7,913 bases of DNA from JAFGIT01 sp016929465 [NCBI: Candidatus Coatesbacteria bacterium] (GCA_016929465.1 JAFGIT010000121.1:1-7913); one strand, 5' to 3'; shown: positions 1 to 6,610, counted from the stretch's first letter. The notes: generated by a model from the sequence alone, not told the origin. Program-made: numbers and translations.

Positions 1-1316
1 AGGACGAAGCCAAGATATACATCCAACCAGATGTCGCTCCCGTGATTCGAAAGGGAAATTGAGCCGGTCAATTCGTCTCCGGGCGCGAATGAGTCGTCAA
101 TCAACGAGCAGCTCACTTCAACATCGACCTCATCCTGCGGGATAGGATAGTGGTAGCCCATATCAACTATTCCAGTGTCCGGCGTGCCGTCCGCCTGTGT
201 CGTGCAGTCGGATAGCCCTGCGTCTGCAGCGGATTGGCTGCCGGCGTTGATGCAGGGGCTTTCGGGATCGAGGTAGTAGTCGCCGAGGGGACCAGGTATG
301 AGCATAGGATCAGCGGAAATATTGCCCTCGCCGCCTGCGGTCCAGCCTTGAATGCAGCAATATGTGATCACAGCGTCATCACACCCGCTCAGGCCTACAA
401 AGATTATGGAGTTTATGATGGATGCATCGCACCGGGCTAGTACGGTGGTTTCGCCCGTGGTACCTTCGCCTATAGTGCAGTTTTCGATCGATCCATCGCA
501 ATCGGTTACTGAATTGCCAACAATCAGGCAGTTGATGATCATGGCATCGGAGTTGACTAGACCACCGAAAGAATTATTCCTGATTATACAGTCTTCGATC
601 TTGCCATCACATCCCGACAATCCTCCCCCCCAACGATACTCTCCGCTCGCAATGTTCCCGCCGATTACACAATTCTCGATTATTCCGTCACAGTTGCACA
701 GACCGCCACCAGATGTGCTCTCATTCTCGGTGATTTTGCAGCCGCTGATCAGCCCATGACAGGCCTCCAGACCCCCTCCGGAGTGTCCGTTACTAGTCCA
801 ATTGTCAGTAATCAGACATTTTGTGATTGCCCCGCCGCAGAGGGCGAGACCGGCGCCGTGATATGCCCAGTTGCCGGTGATTAAACATCTGTTAATCCTG
901 GCAGAAGTGCAAACTTGGGGATCAGACCAGGCGTCCCCACCTGATATTCCGCCGCCCCAGCCCCCGCCCCCGCCAGTAATAATGAAGCCTGAAAGAAGAC
1001 AGGTCTCATCCTCTATCCCTGTGAATGTGACAGCTGTGTAGCCATATTGGCCGTCAATCACCGTTGCCTCGACCACATCCCAATCATCGGGATCGGTCGA
1101 TCTCAGCGTGATATTCTTGCTGTCAAAGTGGATGTTCTCATAATACGTCCCCGGATGGACGATAATCTCGTCGCCATCGACCGCCGCGTCAATCGCCTCC
1201 TGGATAAGCATGAAGTCGCCCGTCCCATCCTGGTTCACTCGATAGGTCGCGGCGTGAGCGGAGAAGCCTTCAAGCGCCAACAGCAGGATGATCAAAGTCA
1301 GTTGTGTCGTCTTCAT
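1..1316 (-). CDS. Exported right-handed parallel beta-helix protein (3' end outside window)
   Basis: The frame is open for 438 codons from ATG 1314-1316 to the window edge, where it continues. Residues 1-22 are a Sec signal peptide: K2, a Leu/Ile-rich core, and Ala-His-Ala before a predicted cut at A23. Residues 24-90 match the N-terminal cap of secreted beta-helix proteins (DGTGDF, AIDAAVDGDEI, HPGTYYENI). Residues 100-325 are about ten coils of 17-27 residues, with recurring CxI strands, Asn after the strand and GGG turns. The helix ends with the family-typical DMGYHYP at 385-391. A new segment starts near 396 (FAPGDELTGSI, then WLDVYLGFV), resembling an Ig-like or C-terminal sorting region. 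It has its own ribosome-binding site and candidate sigma-54 promoter. Function is unknown: adhesin, carbohydrate-active or other surface roles are all possible. Class assignment is firm; role is not. Confidence 0.9.
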   Translation of the reverse strand, partial: MKTTQLTLIILLLALEGFSAHAATYRVNQDGTGDFMLIQEAIDAAVDGDEIIVHPGTYYENIHFDSKNITLRSTDPDDWDVVEATVIDGQYGYTAVTFTGIEDETCLLSGFIITGGGGGWGGGISGGDAWSDPQVCTSARINRCLITGNWAYHGAGLALCGGAITKCLITDNWTSNGHSGGGLEACHGLISGCKITENESTSGGGLCNCDGIIENCVIGGNIASGEYRWGGGLSGCDGKIEDCIIRNNSFGGLVNSDAMIINCLIVGNSVTDCDGSIENCTIGEGTTGETTVLARCDASIINSIIFVGLSGCDDAVITYCCIQGWTAGGEGNISADPMLIPGPLGDYYLDPESPCINAGSQSAADAGLSDCTTQADGTPDTGIVDMGYHYPIPQDEVDVEVSCSLIDDSFAPGDELTGSISLSNHGSDIWLDVYLGFV

Positions 1317-1324
1317 GCGTTACG

Positions 1325-1330
1325 TCCTTT
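1325..1330 (-). promoter_or_regulatory. Ribosome-binding site of the beta-helix gene
   Basis: AAAGGA on the minus strand ends 8 nt before ATG 1316. It fixes the start codon that also gives a complete signal peptide. Confidence 0.75.
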
Positions 1331-1344
1331 CTGTTCTAAGCTGT

Positions 1345-1358
1345 GGTTCAATCGAACC
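1345..1358 (-). promoter_or_regulatory. Stem-loop in the 5' leader of the beta-helix gene
   Basis: GGTTC and GAACC form a perfect 5-bp stem around a 4-nt loop. It lies between the inferred sigma-54 transcription start (near 1372) and the ribosome-binding site. No T-run follows, so it is not a terminator. A role in mRNA stability or translation is possible but not shown. Confidence 0.35.
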
Positions 1359-1382
1359 GTGCACATTCCTGCTCTTCATATA

Positions 1383-1398
1383 AGCAGTATTCGTGCCA
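1383..1398 (-). promoter_or_regulatory. Sigma-54 (RpoN) promoter, -24/-12 type
   Basis: The minus strand reads TGGCACG, four bases (AATA), then CTGCT. The family consensus is TGGCACG-N4-TTGC(A/T), so this matches all seven -24 positions and four of five -12 positions. The invariant GG and GC are spaced by exactly 10 nt. If the C of GC is -12, transcription starts near 1372, leaving a leader of about 56 nt before ATG 1316. Such promoters need an AAA+ activator bound upstream. One such activator gene lies at the other end of the window, but nothing shows that it is the partner. Confidence 0.7.
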
Positions 1399-1421
1399 AA
1401 GCAAGAATCTTTCTTCTCAGG

Positions 1422-1429
1422 TGACGTCA
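1422..1429. promoter_or_regulatory. 8-bp palindrome upstream of the sigma-54 promoter
   Basis: TGACGTCA is a perfect 8-bp palindrome about 50-57 nt before the inferred transcription start. It could be a protein-binding site, or chance: an 8-bp palindrome in 500 nt is not rare. Confidence 0.2.
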
Positions 1430-1462
1430 AGGCCGCTATCTGGAATAATCGCCCCGAGTAGA

Positions 1463-1478
1463 GGCCCAAAATTGGCCC
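1463..1478. promoter_or_regulatory. Imperfect dyad, candidate activator-binding site
   Basis: GGCCCAA and TTGGCCC flank two bases and pair at six of seven positions. The dyad lies about 90-107 nt upstream of the start inferred from the sigma-54 promoter. That is the usual distance range for enhancer sites of NtrC-type activators. Only one copy was seen, while such enhancers often come in pairs, so this is tentative. Confidence 0.3.
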
Positions 1479-1640
1479 GAAGCAGAGTATTGTTGGGGCG
1501 GACCAGAACAAATCCGCCTGAAATGGGACAGGGGCGACGATGTGGGCCTAATCCCTTTCTATGAGGAGGGAAGCGAGATGCGATCCATGTCGGACAATAT
1601 CTCGCCAAAAATCCCCGTGGGCTACATAGATGGTGCATGC

Positions 1641-1658
1641 TGCCTCATTGATGAGGCA
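1641..1658. repeat. Perfect inverted repeat (short hairpin)
   Basis: TGCCTCAT and ATGAGGCA flank two bases, giving a 7-bp stem with a 4-nt loop (TTGA) as the realistic fold. A second copy of CTGCCTCAT lies at 1744-1752. Neither strand has a T-run after the stem, so it is not an intrinsic terminator. Confidence 0.45.
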
Positions 1659-1771
1659 TGGATGGATTCGCTCTTTGTTGAGCTGCTGTCTGCAGCCATG
1701 AAGGGTGAACTAAGACCAGCCTCGGAATCATCACCCAAGATGACTGCCTCATGCATTGTGCATTCCCCCCT

Positions 1772-1807
1772 TTTGACCCCTTTGACCTTCTTGCCCTCTT
1801 TGACCCG
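1772..1807. repeat. Four imperfect tandem 9-bp repeats
   Basis: Plus-strand units are TTTGACCCC, TTTGACCTT, CTTGCCCTC and TTTGACCCG. On the transcribed minus strand this is a polypurine GGTCAAA tract starting about 50 nt after the rtcB stop. It is flanked by two copies of CATTCCCCC (1761-1769 and 1819-1827), so the whole 1761-1827 stretch is low-complexity. No known element type is recognised. Confidence 0.5.
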
Positions 1808-1855
1808 AGCCGCAGGCTCATTCCCCCTTCTCCTTTGTCCGAGGGGCTTCGCGCT

Positions 1856-3310
1856 TCATCCCTTTATAACCCCTATCGGGCGTAGCCTCGCGACCTTCTT
1901 CGAGATGCCGGCTTCGTGGACCACTCGGATGACCTCGTCGATGTCCTTGTATGCGGCGGGCATCTCCTCGGCGAGCGTCTTGCGGGAGGCTGAGCGGACG
2001 ATGATGCCTTCTTTCTCGAGTTCGGTGTCGATCTGCCTGCCCTTGGCCTTCTTTATTGCCTGATGCCTGCTCAAGAGGCGACCGGCGCCGTGGCAAGTGC
2101 TGCCGAAGGTCTCCTGCATCGCGGTTTCGGTCCCGACCAGGACGTATGAGGCGGTCCCCATGTCTCCAGGGATGATCACTGGCTGACCTGCAGAGCGATA
2201 TTGCAGGGGCAATTCGTTATGGCCGGGTGGGAATGCCCTCGTTGCACCCTTTCGATGGACAAGGACTGGCAACGTCTTGCCATCAACATCGTGCTTCTCA
2301 CGCTTGAGGATGTTGTGTGCAACGTCGTATAGAAGTGCGAGCCCATGCTGGGCAGGACCGATGCCGAGCGCTTTCTCGAATGCCTCGATTGCCCAGAAGC
2401 CCAGACATTGACGATTCACCCACGCGTAGTTAGCAGCGCAGCTCATCGCCTCGACGTATTCCTTGCCCTCTTTCGACCCGGCTGGGGCGCATATAAGCTG
2501 CCGGTCGGGTATATCGATGCCGAACTTGGGGAACGCCTTCGCAAGCATCGCTAGGGAATCGGTGCAGACCTGGTGGCCAAACCCACGAGAGCCAGAGTGG
2601 ACCATAATTGTCACCTGGTCCTTGAATAGGCCAAAGGCGGACGCGGCAGCTTCGTCATAGACCTCATCGACATATTGCACCTCGACGAAGTGGTTGCCCG
2701 CTCCGAGTGTCCCAACCTGGTCGAGTCCACGCTGGAATGCCTTCTTGCTGACAGCATCCGGATTAGCCGTCGAAAGGCAACCACGTGCCTCGGTTAATTC
2801 CAGGTCCGAATCTCGGCCATAGCCGTGAGCAACCGCCCATCTTGAGCCGTTTTGCAGCAATTCCGAGAGTCCGGATGGGTTCAGCATGATCTTGCCGCGG
2901 GATCCGACCCCACACGGGACCTCTTTGAATAGGGCATCAACTATTTCTCTCAGGCGCGGCCTGATTTCGGTCACATCGAGTGCACTGGTGAGAAACCTCA
3001 CACCGCAGTTGATGTCATAGCCTACCCCACCAGGGGTGACGACACCGGTGTCTTCGCGGGTGGCTATGACCCCGCCAATTGGGAGGCCATACCCGTAGTG
3101 GATGTCCGGCATCGCGAGCGACGCCATAACGATCCCGGGGAGCGCTGCGGCATTCGCTACCTGATCTATTGGGTCACTTCCACCCTCCCTGTCGCTCAAT
3201 AGCTGCTTGCTCGCGAAGATTATGCCATCGACCCGCATGGAGGGCCTATATTTGCGCGGCAAGCGCCAGCGGAATTGATCTATCCTCTCGAGATGTGCCA
3301 ATTCAGCCAC
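1856..3310 (-). CDS. rtcB: RtcB-type RNA-splicing ligase (3'-phosphate RNA ligase)
   Basis: RtcB joins RNA 3'-phosphate or 2',3'-cyclic phosphate ends to 5'-OH ends, using GTP and Mn2+, in tRNA splicing or RNA repair. The 484-residue protein has the full catalytic set: D99 and C102 in GYDINCGV, H207 in GAGNHFVE, H238 in VHSGSRG, H332 in DVAHN, and H407 in CHGAGR, the histidine that carries GMP. These lie 3-4 residues from the Pyrococcus RtcB positions. The C-terminus RPIGVIKG is family-typical, and no intein interrupts the gene. GTG 3308-3310 is the chosen start: GGAG sits 6 nt upstream, and the protein then begins AELAHLERIDQFRW as homologues do. An ATG at 3434-3436 would add 42 unlikely residues inside pyrK. 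The gene follows the pyrK stop by 10 nt. No archease gene is visible nearby. Confidence 0.97.
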   Translation of the reverse strand: MAELAHLERIDQFRWRLPRKYRPSMRVDGIIFASKQLLSDREGGSDPIDQVANAAALPGIVMASLAMPDIHYGYGLPIGGVIATREDTGVVTPGGVGYDINCGVRFLTSALDVTEIRPRLREIVDALFKEVPCGVGSRGKIMLNPSGLSELLQNGSRWAVAHGYGRDSDLELTEARGCLSTANPDAVSKKAFQRGLDQVGTLGAGNHFVEVQYVDEVYDEAAASAFGLFKDQVTIMVHSGSRGFGHQVCTDSLAMLAKAFPKFGIDIPDRQLICAPAGSKEGKEYVEAMSCAANYAWVNRQCLGFWAIEAFEKALGIGPAQHGLALLYDVAHNILKREKHDVDGKTLPVLVHRKGATRAFPPGHNELPLQYRSAGQPVIIPGDMGTASYVLVGTETAMQETFGSTCHGAGRLLSRHQAIKKAKGRQIDTELEKEGIIVRSASRKTLAEEMPAAYKDIDEVIRVVHEAGISKKVARLRPIGVIKG

Positions 3311-3316
3311 GAGATA

Positions 3317-3320
3317 CTCC
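3317..3320 (-). promoter_or_regulatory. Ribosome-binding site deciding the rtcB start
   Basis: GGAG directly after the pyrK TAG (3321-3323), 6 nt before GTG 3310. It supports the GTG start over the longer ATG frame. Confidence 0.75.
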
Positions 3321-4358
3321 CTAGCAGAGGCGTTCCCAGATGATGCGGTATCCGTTGAAGATGGGGCCGTCAGTGCAGACTCGCTTGAATGTGGTCGGCC
3401 CCTCCTGAGGGCCATCCTCCTCGAATGGCAGGACACCTTCCCTCGTCTGAACGGCGCACCCGAGGCAAGTCCCGAGGCCGCACGCCATTCGCTCCTCCAG
3501 CATCACCAGGTACCGCTTCACGTGGCTGTGTCTTGCGATTGCGGTGAGCGCGGCCAGCATCGGCCTTGGGCCACAGGCGACTAGCGTCAGGTCCCCGGCG
3601 TAGGACGGATTTGCTCCTAAGAGTTTTTCTACGAGATCACAGGTGGTCCCGCAGAATGCGCCTTCGTCGCCAGGATATAGCGATGTGACTATCGAGGGGA
3701 TAAATTCCTCGAAGAGATGTGAGACGACGAGTTTCAGGGGTTCCGTCGTATGGGGTAGTGCCCACCGATAGACGGATGGCACTTCTGTTAGAGACAGCTG
3801 AACCGGACTTTGAGCCCTGGTATTGACTCCGAGCGCGACGAGAGGTTCGTTGCCCGCTTCTCTGAGCCTTCTCGCGATCATGTTGATCCCCGAAAATCCG
3901 ACCCCACCTGCAACGAGGAGCGTCCTGCGCCAGCCTTGATAATCAAAGCCGTTTCCGAGTGGGCCCAGGAATCTGAGCTGGTCTCCGGGGCGAACCTGTG
4001 AAAGCTGGAGTGTGCCCCTGCCAAGGGTCTTGAACACAAGGGTAAGGAGGCCTCGCTCCCGCTTTGCAGGCCTCGAATAGTCGAAGATGCTCATTGGGCG
4101 CGGCAGTGTCGTGCGTTCGTTTACAGGCCCCATCGCAAAACGCTGAAAGCGTGCATCGGGAGAATCCGCTGAGTGCGGCAAGTAGCCATCAGAGCTGGGG
4201 CAGCAGGAGACCATGATGAATTGGCCAGGGACGGGCTCTGGAAAGCCGAGCGGCATTTTGAGCGTCAAGTGGCAGAAATTGCCACGCAATTTCATCTGCT
4301 GGACGGTGCACTCACCGGCCAAGACCTCCTTGACGCTTTCTTTAGATGATTCTGCCAT
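3321..4358 (-). CDS. pyrK: Dihydroorotate dehydrogenase electron-transfer subunit
   Basis: PyrK passes electrons from dihydroorotate oxidation in PyrD (class 1B) to NAD+ through FAD and a 2Fe-2S cluster. Visible parts, in order: a ferredoxin-reductase-like FAD domain with RPMS at 87-90, an NAD-binding fold with GGVG at 151-154, CGPRPML at 262-268, and a C-terminal 2Fe-2S site with C293, C298, C301 and C328 (CGLGTCLGC, then RVCTDGP). At 345 residues it is longer than the usual 250-290. Extra sequence lies at about 52-84 and 180-240. The ATG overlaps the pyrC stop by 17 nt, and its ribosome-binding site is weak. No pyrD lies beside it, which is unusual. A related reductase (sulfhydrogenase gamma or sulfite reductase B type) is the alternative; the pyr context and cluster motif favour PyrK. 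Confidence 0.88.
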   Translation of the reverse strand: MAESSKESVKEVLAGECTVQQMKLRGNFCHLTLKMPLGFPEPVPGQFIMVSCCPSSDGYLPHSADSPDARFQRFAMGPVNERTTLPRPMSIFDYSRPAKRERGLLTLVFKTLGRGTLQLSQVRPGDQLRFLGPLGNGFDYQGWRRTLLVAGGVGFSGINMIARRLREAGNEPLVALGVNTRAQSPVQLSLTEVPSVYRWALPHTTEPLKLVVSHLFEEFIPSIVTSLYPGDEGAFCGTTCDLVEKLLGANPSYAGDLTLVACGPRPMLAALTAIARHSHVKRYLVMLEERMACGLGTCLGCAVQTREGVLPFEEDGPQEGPTTFKRVCTDGPIFNGYRIIWERLC

Positions 4359-5691
4359 CGATCATCTTGATCTGGCCGAAGGCGACCGTGCACACCGGTG
4401 CTCCCGTAAGCGACCAGCCATTGAATGGGCAGTTTCGGCCTTTTGAATAGAAGGTGGAAGCGTCTATCGTCACCTTCTTATTTGGATCGATGATGGTAAG
4501 GTCCGCCGCAGCACCTTTCTCCATCCCACCCTTTTTGAGACCGATTGCGTCTGCAGGCCCCAGGGTGAACTTCTCTATCAAGAGCTCCAGCGGCACCTTC
4601 GCTTTACCGCAGAGTCTATCGAGGCAGACGGGAAGAGCGCTTTCCAGGCCGACGATCCCGAAGGGGGCCTCGACGTAGTCCTGCTCCTTGTCGGTTGTTG
4701 TGTGGGGTGCATGATCGGTCGCGATCGCGTCGATAGTCCCATCCAAGATGCCTTCGATCAGGGCATCCACATCATCCTGCGTTCTCAAGGGGGGATTAAC
4801 CTTGGTGCTGGTATCGTAGTCCATTTCGGCCACTGCCTCATCGGTCAGGGTCAGGTGGTGCGGGGCGGCCTCCGCGGTGACTTTGATGCCCTCGCGCTTT
4901 GCGCGACGTATCAACTCAGTCGATTCGCGTGTAGATACGTGGGCGATGTGTATCGGCACGTCTGTGAGCTTCGAGAGCGAGATGTCACGATAGATCATAA
5001 CACTCTCGGCCTGGGGGGGGATAGGAGGAAGACCAAGTTTGGTGGAGACGAAGCCCTCGTGCATAACGCCCCCAGCGGACAGCGTCTTGTCTTCGCTGTG
5101 GGATATTACTCGAATCCCAAAATCACTCGAGTATTCAAGGGCCCGGCGCATGATCGTGCCGTTCATTACGCCATCCCCGTCATCGGTTATCGCCACGATG
5201 CCAGCCTCAGCCATCTCGCCTATCGCGGCGAGCTCCTTGCCCGACCGTCCAGTCGTTATAGTCCCGGATGGATAGACATTTATCAGGCCAATCTGAGTGG
5301 CTCTCTGCAGAATGAATAGCGTTGTTGCCTCAGTATCGTTCGCCGGGGTCGTATTCGGCATGGTCACGACCGATGTGAAGCCGGATGCTGCGGCCGCCTT
5401 CATCCCGGTCTCGATCGTCTCTGCGTCCTCTCGCCCCGGCTCCCTGAAGTGAACGTGAATGTCGATGAAGCCCGGAGCAACGACGAGCCCGGTTGCATCG
5501 AAGACGACTTTGTCTGCTTTTTTGATCGACTTGGTCTGGCCTTTGCCGGGGCCTACCTCCAGCGCATCGGATAGCTCAATTGGCTTCTGTGATATGCGCT
5601 TGAATACGCCATCTTCTATCAAGATGTCGCCGATGTAGTCTATCTTGTCCCTAGGAGAGATGATTCTCCCGCCCCTAATCACTAACTTCAT
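4342..5691 (-). CDS. pyrC: Dihydroorotase, class I
   Basis: This enzyme cyclises N-carbamoyl-aspartate to dihydroorotate, step 3 of UMP synthesis, in the cytoplasm. The 449-residue protein is an amidohydrolase with an intact metal site: H79 and H81 ([10 protein letters not shown]), the ITDDGDG aspartates near 170-173, H198 (SHSED), H251 (AHVST) and D326 (ATDHAPH). It therefore looks catalytically active, unlike the inactive PyrC partners of some aspartate carbamoyltransferases. A Lys/Gly-rich stretch at about 44-61 enlarges the N-terminal beta domain compared with typical members. ATG 5691 is chosen because GGAAGGA precedes it and MKLVIRGG is a typical N-terminus. An upstream ATG at 5748 would add 19 implausible residues inside pyrB. 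The gene overlaps both pyrB and pyrK by 17 nt. Confidence 0.96.
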   Translation of the reverse strand: MKLVIRGGRIISPRDKIDYIGDILIEDGVFKRISQKPIELSDALEVGPGKGQTKSIKKADKVVFDATGLVVAPGFIDIHVHFREPGREDAETIETGMKAAAASGFTSVVTMPNTTPANDTEATTLFILQRATQIGLINVYPSGTITTGRSGKELAAIGEMAEAGIVAITDDGDGVMNGTIMRRALEYSSDFGIRVISHSEDKTLSAGGVMHEGFVSTKLGLPPIPPQAESVMIYRDISLSKLTDVPIHIAHVSTRESTELIRRAKREGIKVTAEAAPHHLTLTDEAVAEMDYDTSTKVNPPLRTQDDVDALIEGILDGTIDAIATDHAPHTTTDKEQDYVEAPFGIVGLESALPVCLDRLCGKAKVPLELLIEKFTLGPADAIGLKKGGMEKGAAADLTIIDPNKKVTIDASTFYSKGRNCPFNGWSLTGAPVCTVAFGQIKMIDGRII

Positions 5692-6610
5692 AGATATTCC
5701 TTCCACCAAGCAATAGCAGCAAGACCGCCATCCTGACGGCCACTCCATTCGAAACCTGTTCGAGTATTACTGAGAGAGGACCGTCGGCTACCTCCGGGTC
5801 GATTTCGACCCCGCGGTTGATTGGGCCCGGATGCATTATGATGCAGTCGTCCTTGAGATACTGCATGTGTTCCATTTTCAGGCCGTAATAGCGATTGTAC
5901 TCCCTGAGTGAGGGGAACCGAGAGACCGAATCCCGTTCCCTCTGGATGCGAAGGGCCATGACCACGTCCTTATTCGTGATCGCGTCCTTCAGATTGGCGG
6001 CCACGTTCACACCGGTCTTCTTTATGTGATACGGGAGCATACTTCTCGGGGCCATTACAGTGACCTCGGCACCCATCTTGGAGAGACACAGGATATTAGA
6101 GCCGGCTACTCTGCTACGGGCTATATCGCCGATGATCGCCACCTTCAGCCCTTCAACCTGTCCCTTCCTCTCGCGGATCGTCATCAAATCGAGAAGAGCC
6201 TGAGTCGGATGTTCATGGAAGCCGTCTCCGGCGTTGATGACAGAGGCATCCATCAGCTTTGCAAGACGGTGGGGATATCCCGCAACGCCATGTCTGATGA
6301 CTATCACACTCGGGCGCATCGCTGCCAGGTTCTTGGCGGTATCAACAAGTGTCTCGCCCTTTGAAACGCTACTTCCAGATACGGAGAAGTTGACGGTATC
6401 GGCCGAGAGCCGCTTTTGAGCTATCTCAAATGAGAGCCTCGTCCTGGTGCTTGGCTCGAAAAAGAGATTGAGGATGGTTCTTCCGCGGAGAGTTGGGACC
6501 TTTTTTATTGTGCGTTCGCTTATGCTCTTGGTCGATTCAGCAAGATCGAGGATCATTGATATCTCGAATGGTGAGAGGTCTGCTATCCCCAATAGGTGCT
6601 TTCTCGGCAT
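5675..6610 (-). CDS. pyrB: Aspartate carbamoyltransferase, catalytic chain
   Basis: It condenses carbamoyl phosphate with aspartate, the first committed step of UMP synthesis. The 311-residue length is normal. Carbamoyl-phosphate site motifs are FFEPSTRTR at 50-58 and KGET at 84-87. Others are H107, HEHPTQ at 132-137, [12 protein letters not shown] at 161-172, RIQ at 221-223 (aspartate binding) and HPGPINRG at 260-267. All key residues are present. The ATG directly abuts the pyrR stop (TAAATG), so translation is probably coupled. No regulatory chain PyrI is nearby, so the enzyme is probably a trimer or a complex with PyrC rather than the E. coli-type holoenzyme. Confidence 0.97.
   Translation of the reverse strand: MPRKHLLGIADLSPFEISMILDLAESTKSISERTIKKVPTLRGRTILNLFFEPSTRTRLSFEIAQKRLSADTVNFSVSGSSVSKGETLVDTAKNLAAMRPSVIVIRHGVAGYPHRLAKLMDASVINAGDGFHEHPTQALLDLMTIRERKGQVEGLKVAIIGDIARSRVAGSNILCLSKMGAEVTVMAPRSMLPYHIKKTGVNVAANLKDAITNKDVVMALRIQRERDSVSRFPSLREYNRYYGLKMEHMQYLKDDCIIMHPGPINRGVEIDPEVADGPLSVILEQVSNGVAVRMAVLLLLLGGRNIYEVSD
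5698..5704 (-). promoter_or_regulatory. Ribosome-binding site deciding the pyrC start
   Basis: GGAAGGA ends 6 nt before ATG 5691, within the last codons of pyrB. It supports the shorter pyrC start. Confidence 0.7.

Larger units (their letters stand above)
1449..1765 (+). pseudogene. Unrecognised plus-strand open frame, possible gene remnant
   Basis: A plus-strand frame has no stop from 1449 to 2060 and ends at TGA 2061-2063. Its first part, to about 1765, lies outside any other gene and has coding-like composition. In the 105 codons from 1449, G is at about 37% of first, 22% of second and 29% of third positions. The peptide is acidic and Trp-rich (for example EYCWGGPEQIRLKW). Possible starts are GTG 1542 or ATG 1578; the latter has AGGAGG at 1564-1569, 8 nt away. 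Against an intact gene, the coding-like signal begins upstream of both starts, right after a stop at 1446-1448. The frame also runs through a low-complexity tract and then 208 nt antisense to rtcB. I recognise no family. A decayed gene, a small real gene and chance all remain possible. Confidence 0.28.
1317..1855. other. Intergenic region between rtcB and the beta-helix gene
   Basis: These 539 nt separate two leftward-transcribed genes. From right to left they hold the polypurine repeat tract, the 1641-1658 hairpin, the plus-strand open frame, two dyads, the sigma-54 promoter, a leader hairpin and the ribosome-binding site. I found no tRNA, insertion-sequence end or clear intrinsic terminator for the pyr-rtcB block. 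A 5-bp GC stem at 1807-1819 lacks a T-run. Confidence 0.7.

Noticed and set aside
352-759. Plus-strand open frame of 135 codons, plus neighbours at 234-440 and 1047-1424
   Set aside because: They are antisense shadows of the beta-helix gene, whose minus-strand frame explains the composition far better (signal peptide, coil repeats, known terminal motif).
1807-1819. GAGCC/GGCTC hairpin after rtcB as a transcription terminator
   Set aside because: The stem is only 5 bp and no T-run follows on the minus strand.
1645-1821. Small minus-strand open frame of about 58 codons starting at ATG 1821 with a purine-rich leader
   Set aside because: The peptide is a basic low-complexity product of the 9-bp repeats followed by sequence with no coding character. 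The apparent ribosome-binding site is part of the polypurine tract.
3311-3436. Longer rtcB starting at ATG 3436
   Set aside because: It would place 42 Ser/Arg-rich residues with no family match over pyrK. GTG 3310 has a GGAG site and gives the canonical N-terminus and residue numbering.
3774-3790. TGGCAC on the plus strand as a second sigma-54 promoter
   Set aside because: There is no GC at the required spacing, and it is inside pyrK on the antisense strand.
4702-5319. Plus-strand open frame of 205 codons
   Set aside because: It lies wholly antisense to pyrC, whose conserved motifs leave no doubt about the coding strand.
5692-5748. Longer pyrC starting at ATG 5748
   Set aside because: The added residues are pyrB read in another frame. 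ATG 5691 has GGAAGGA and the normal dihydroorotase start.
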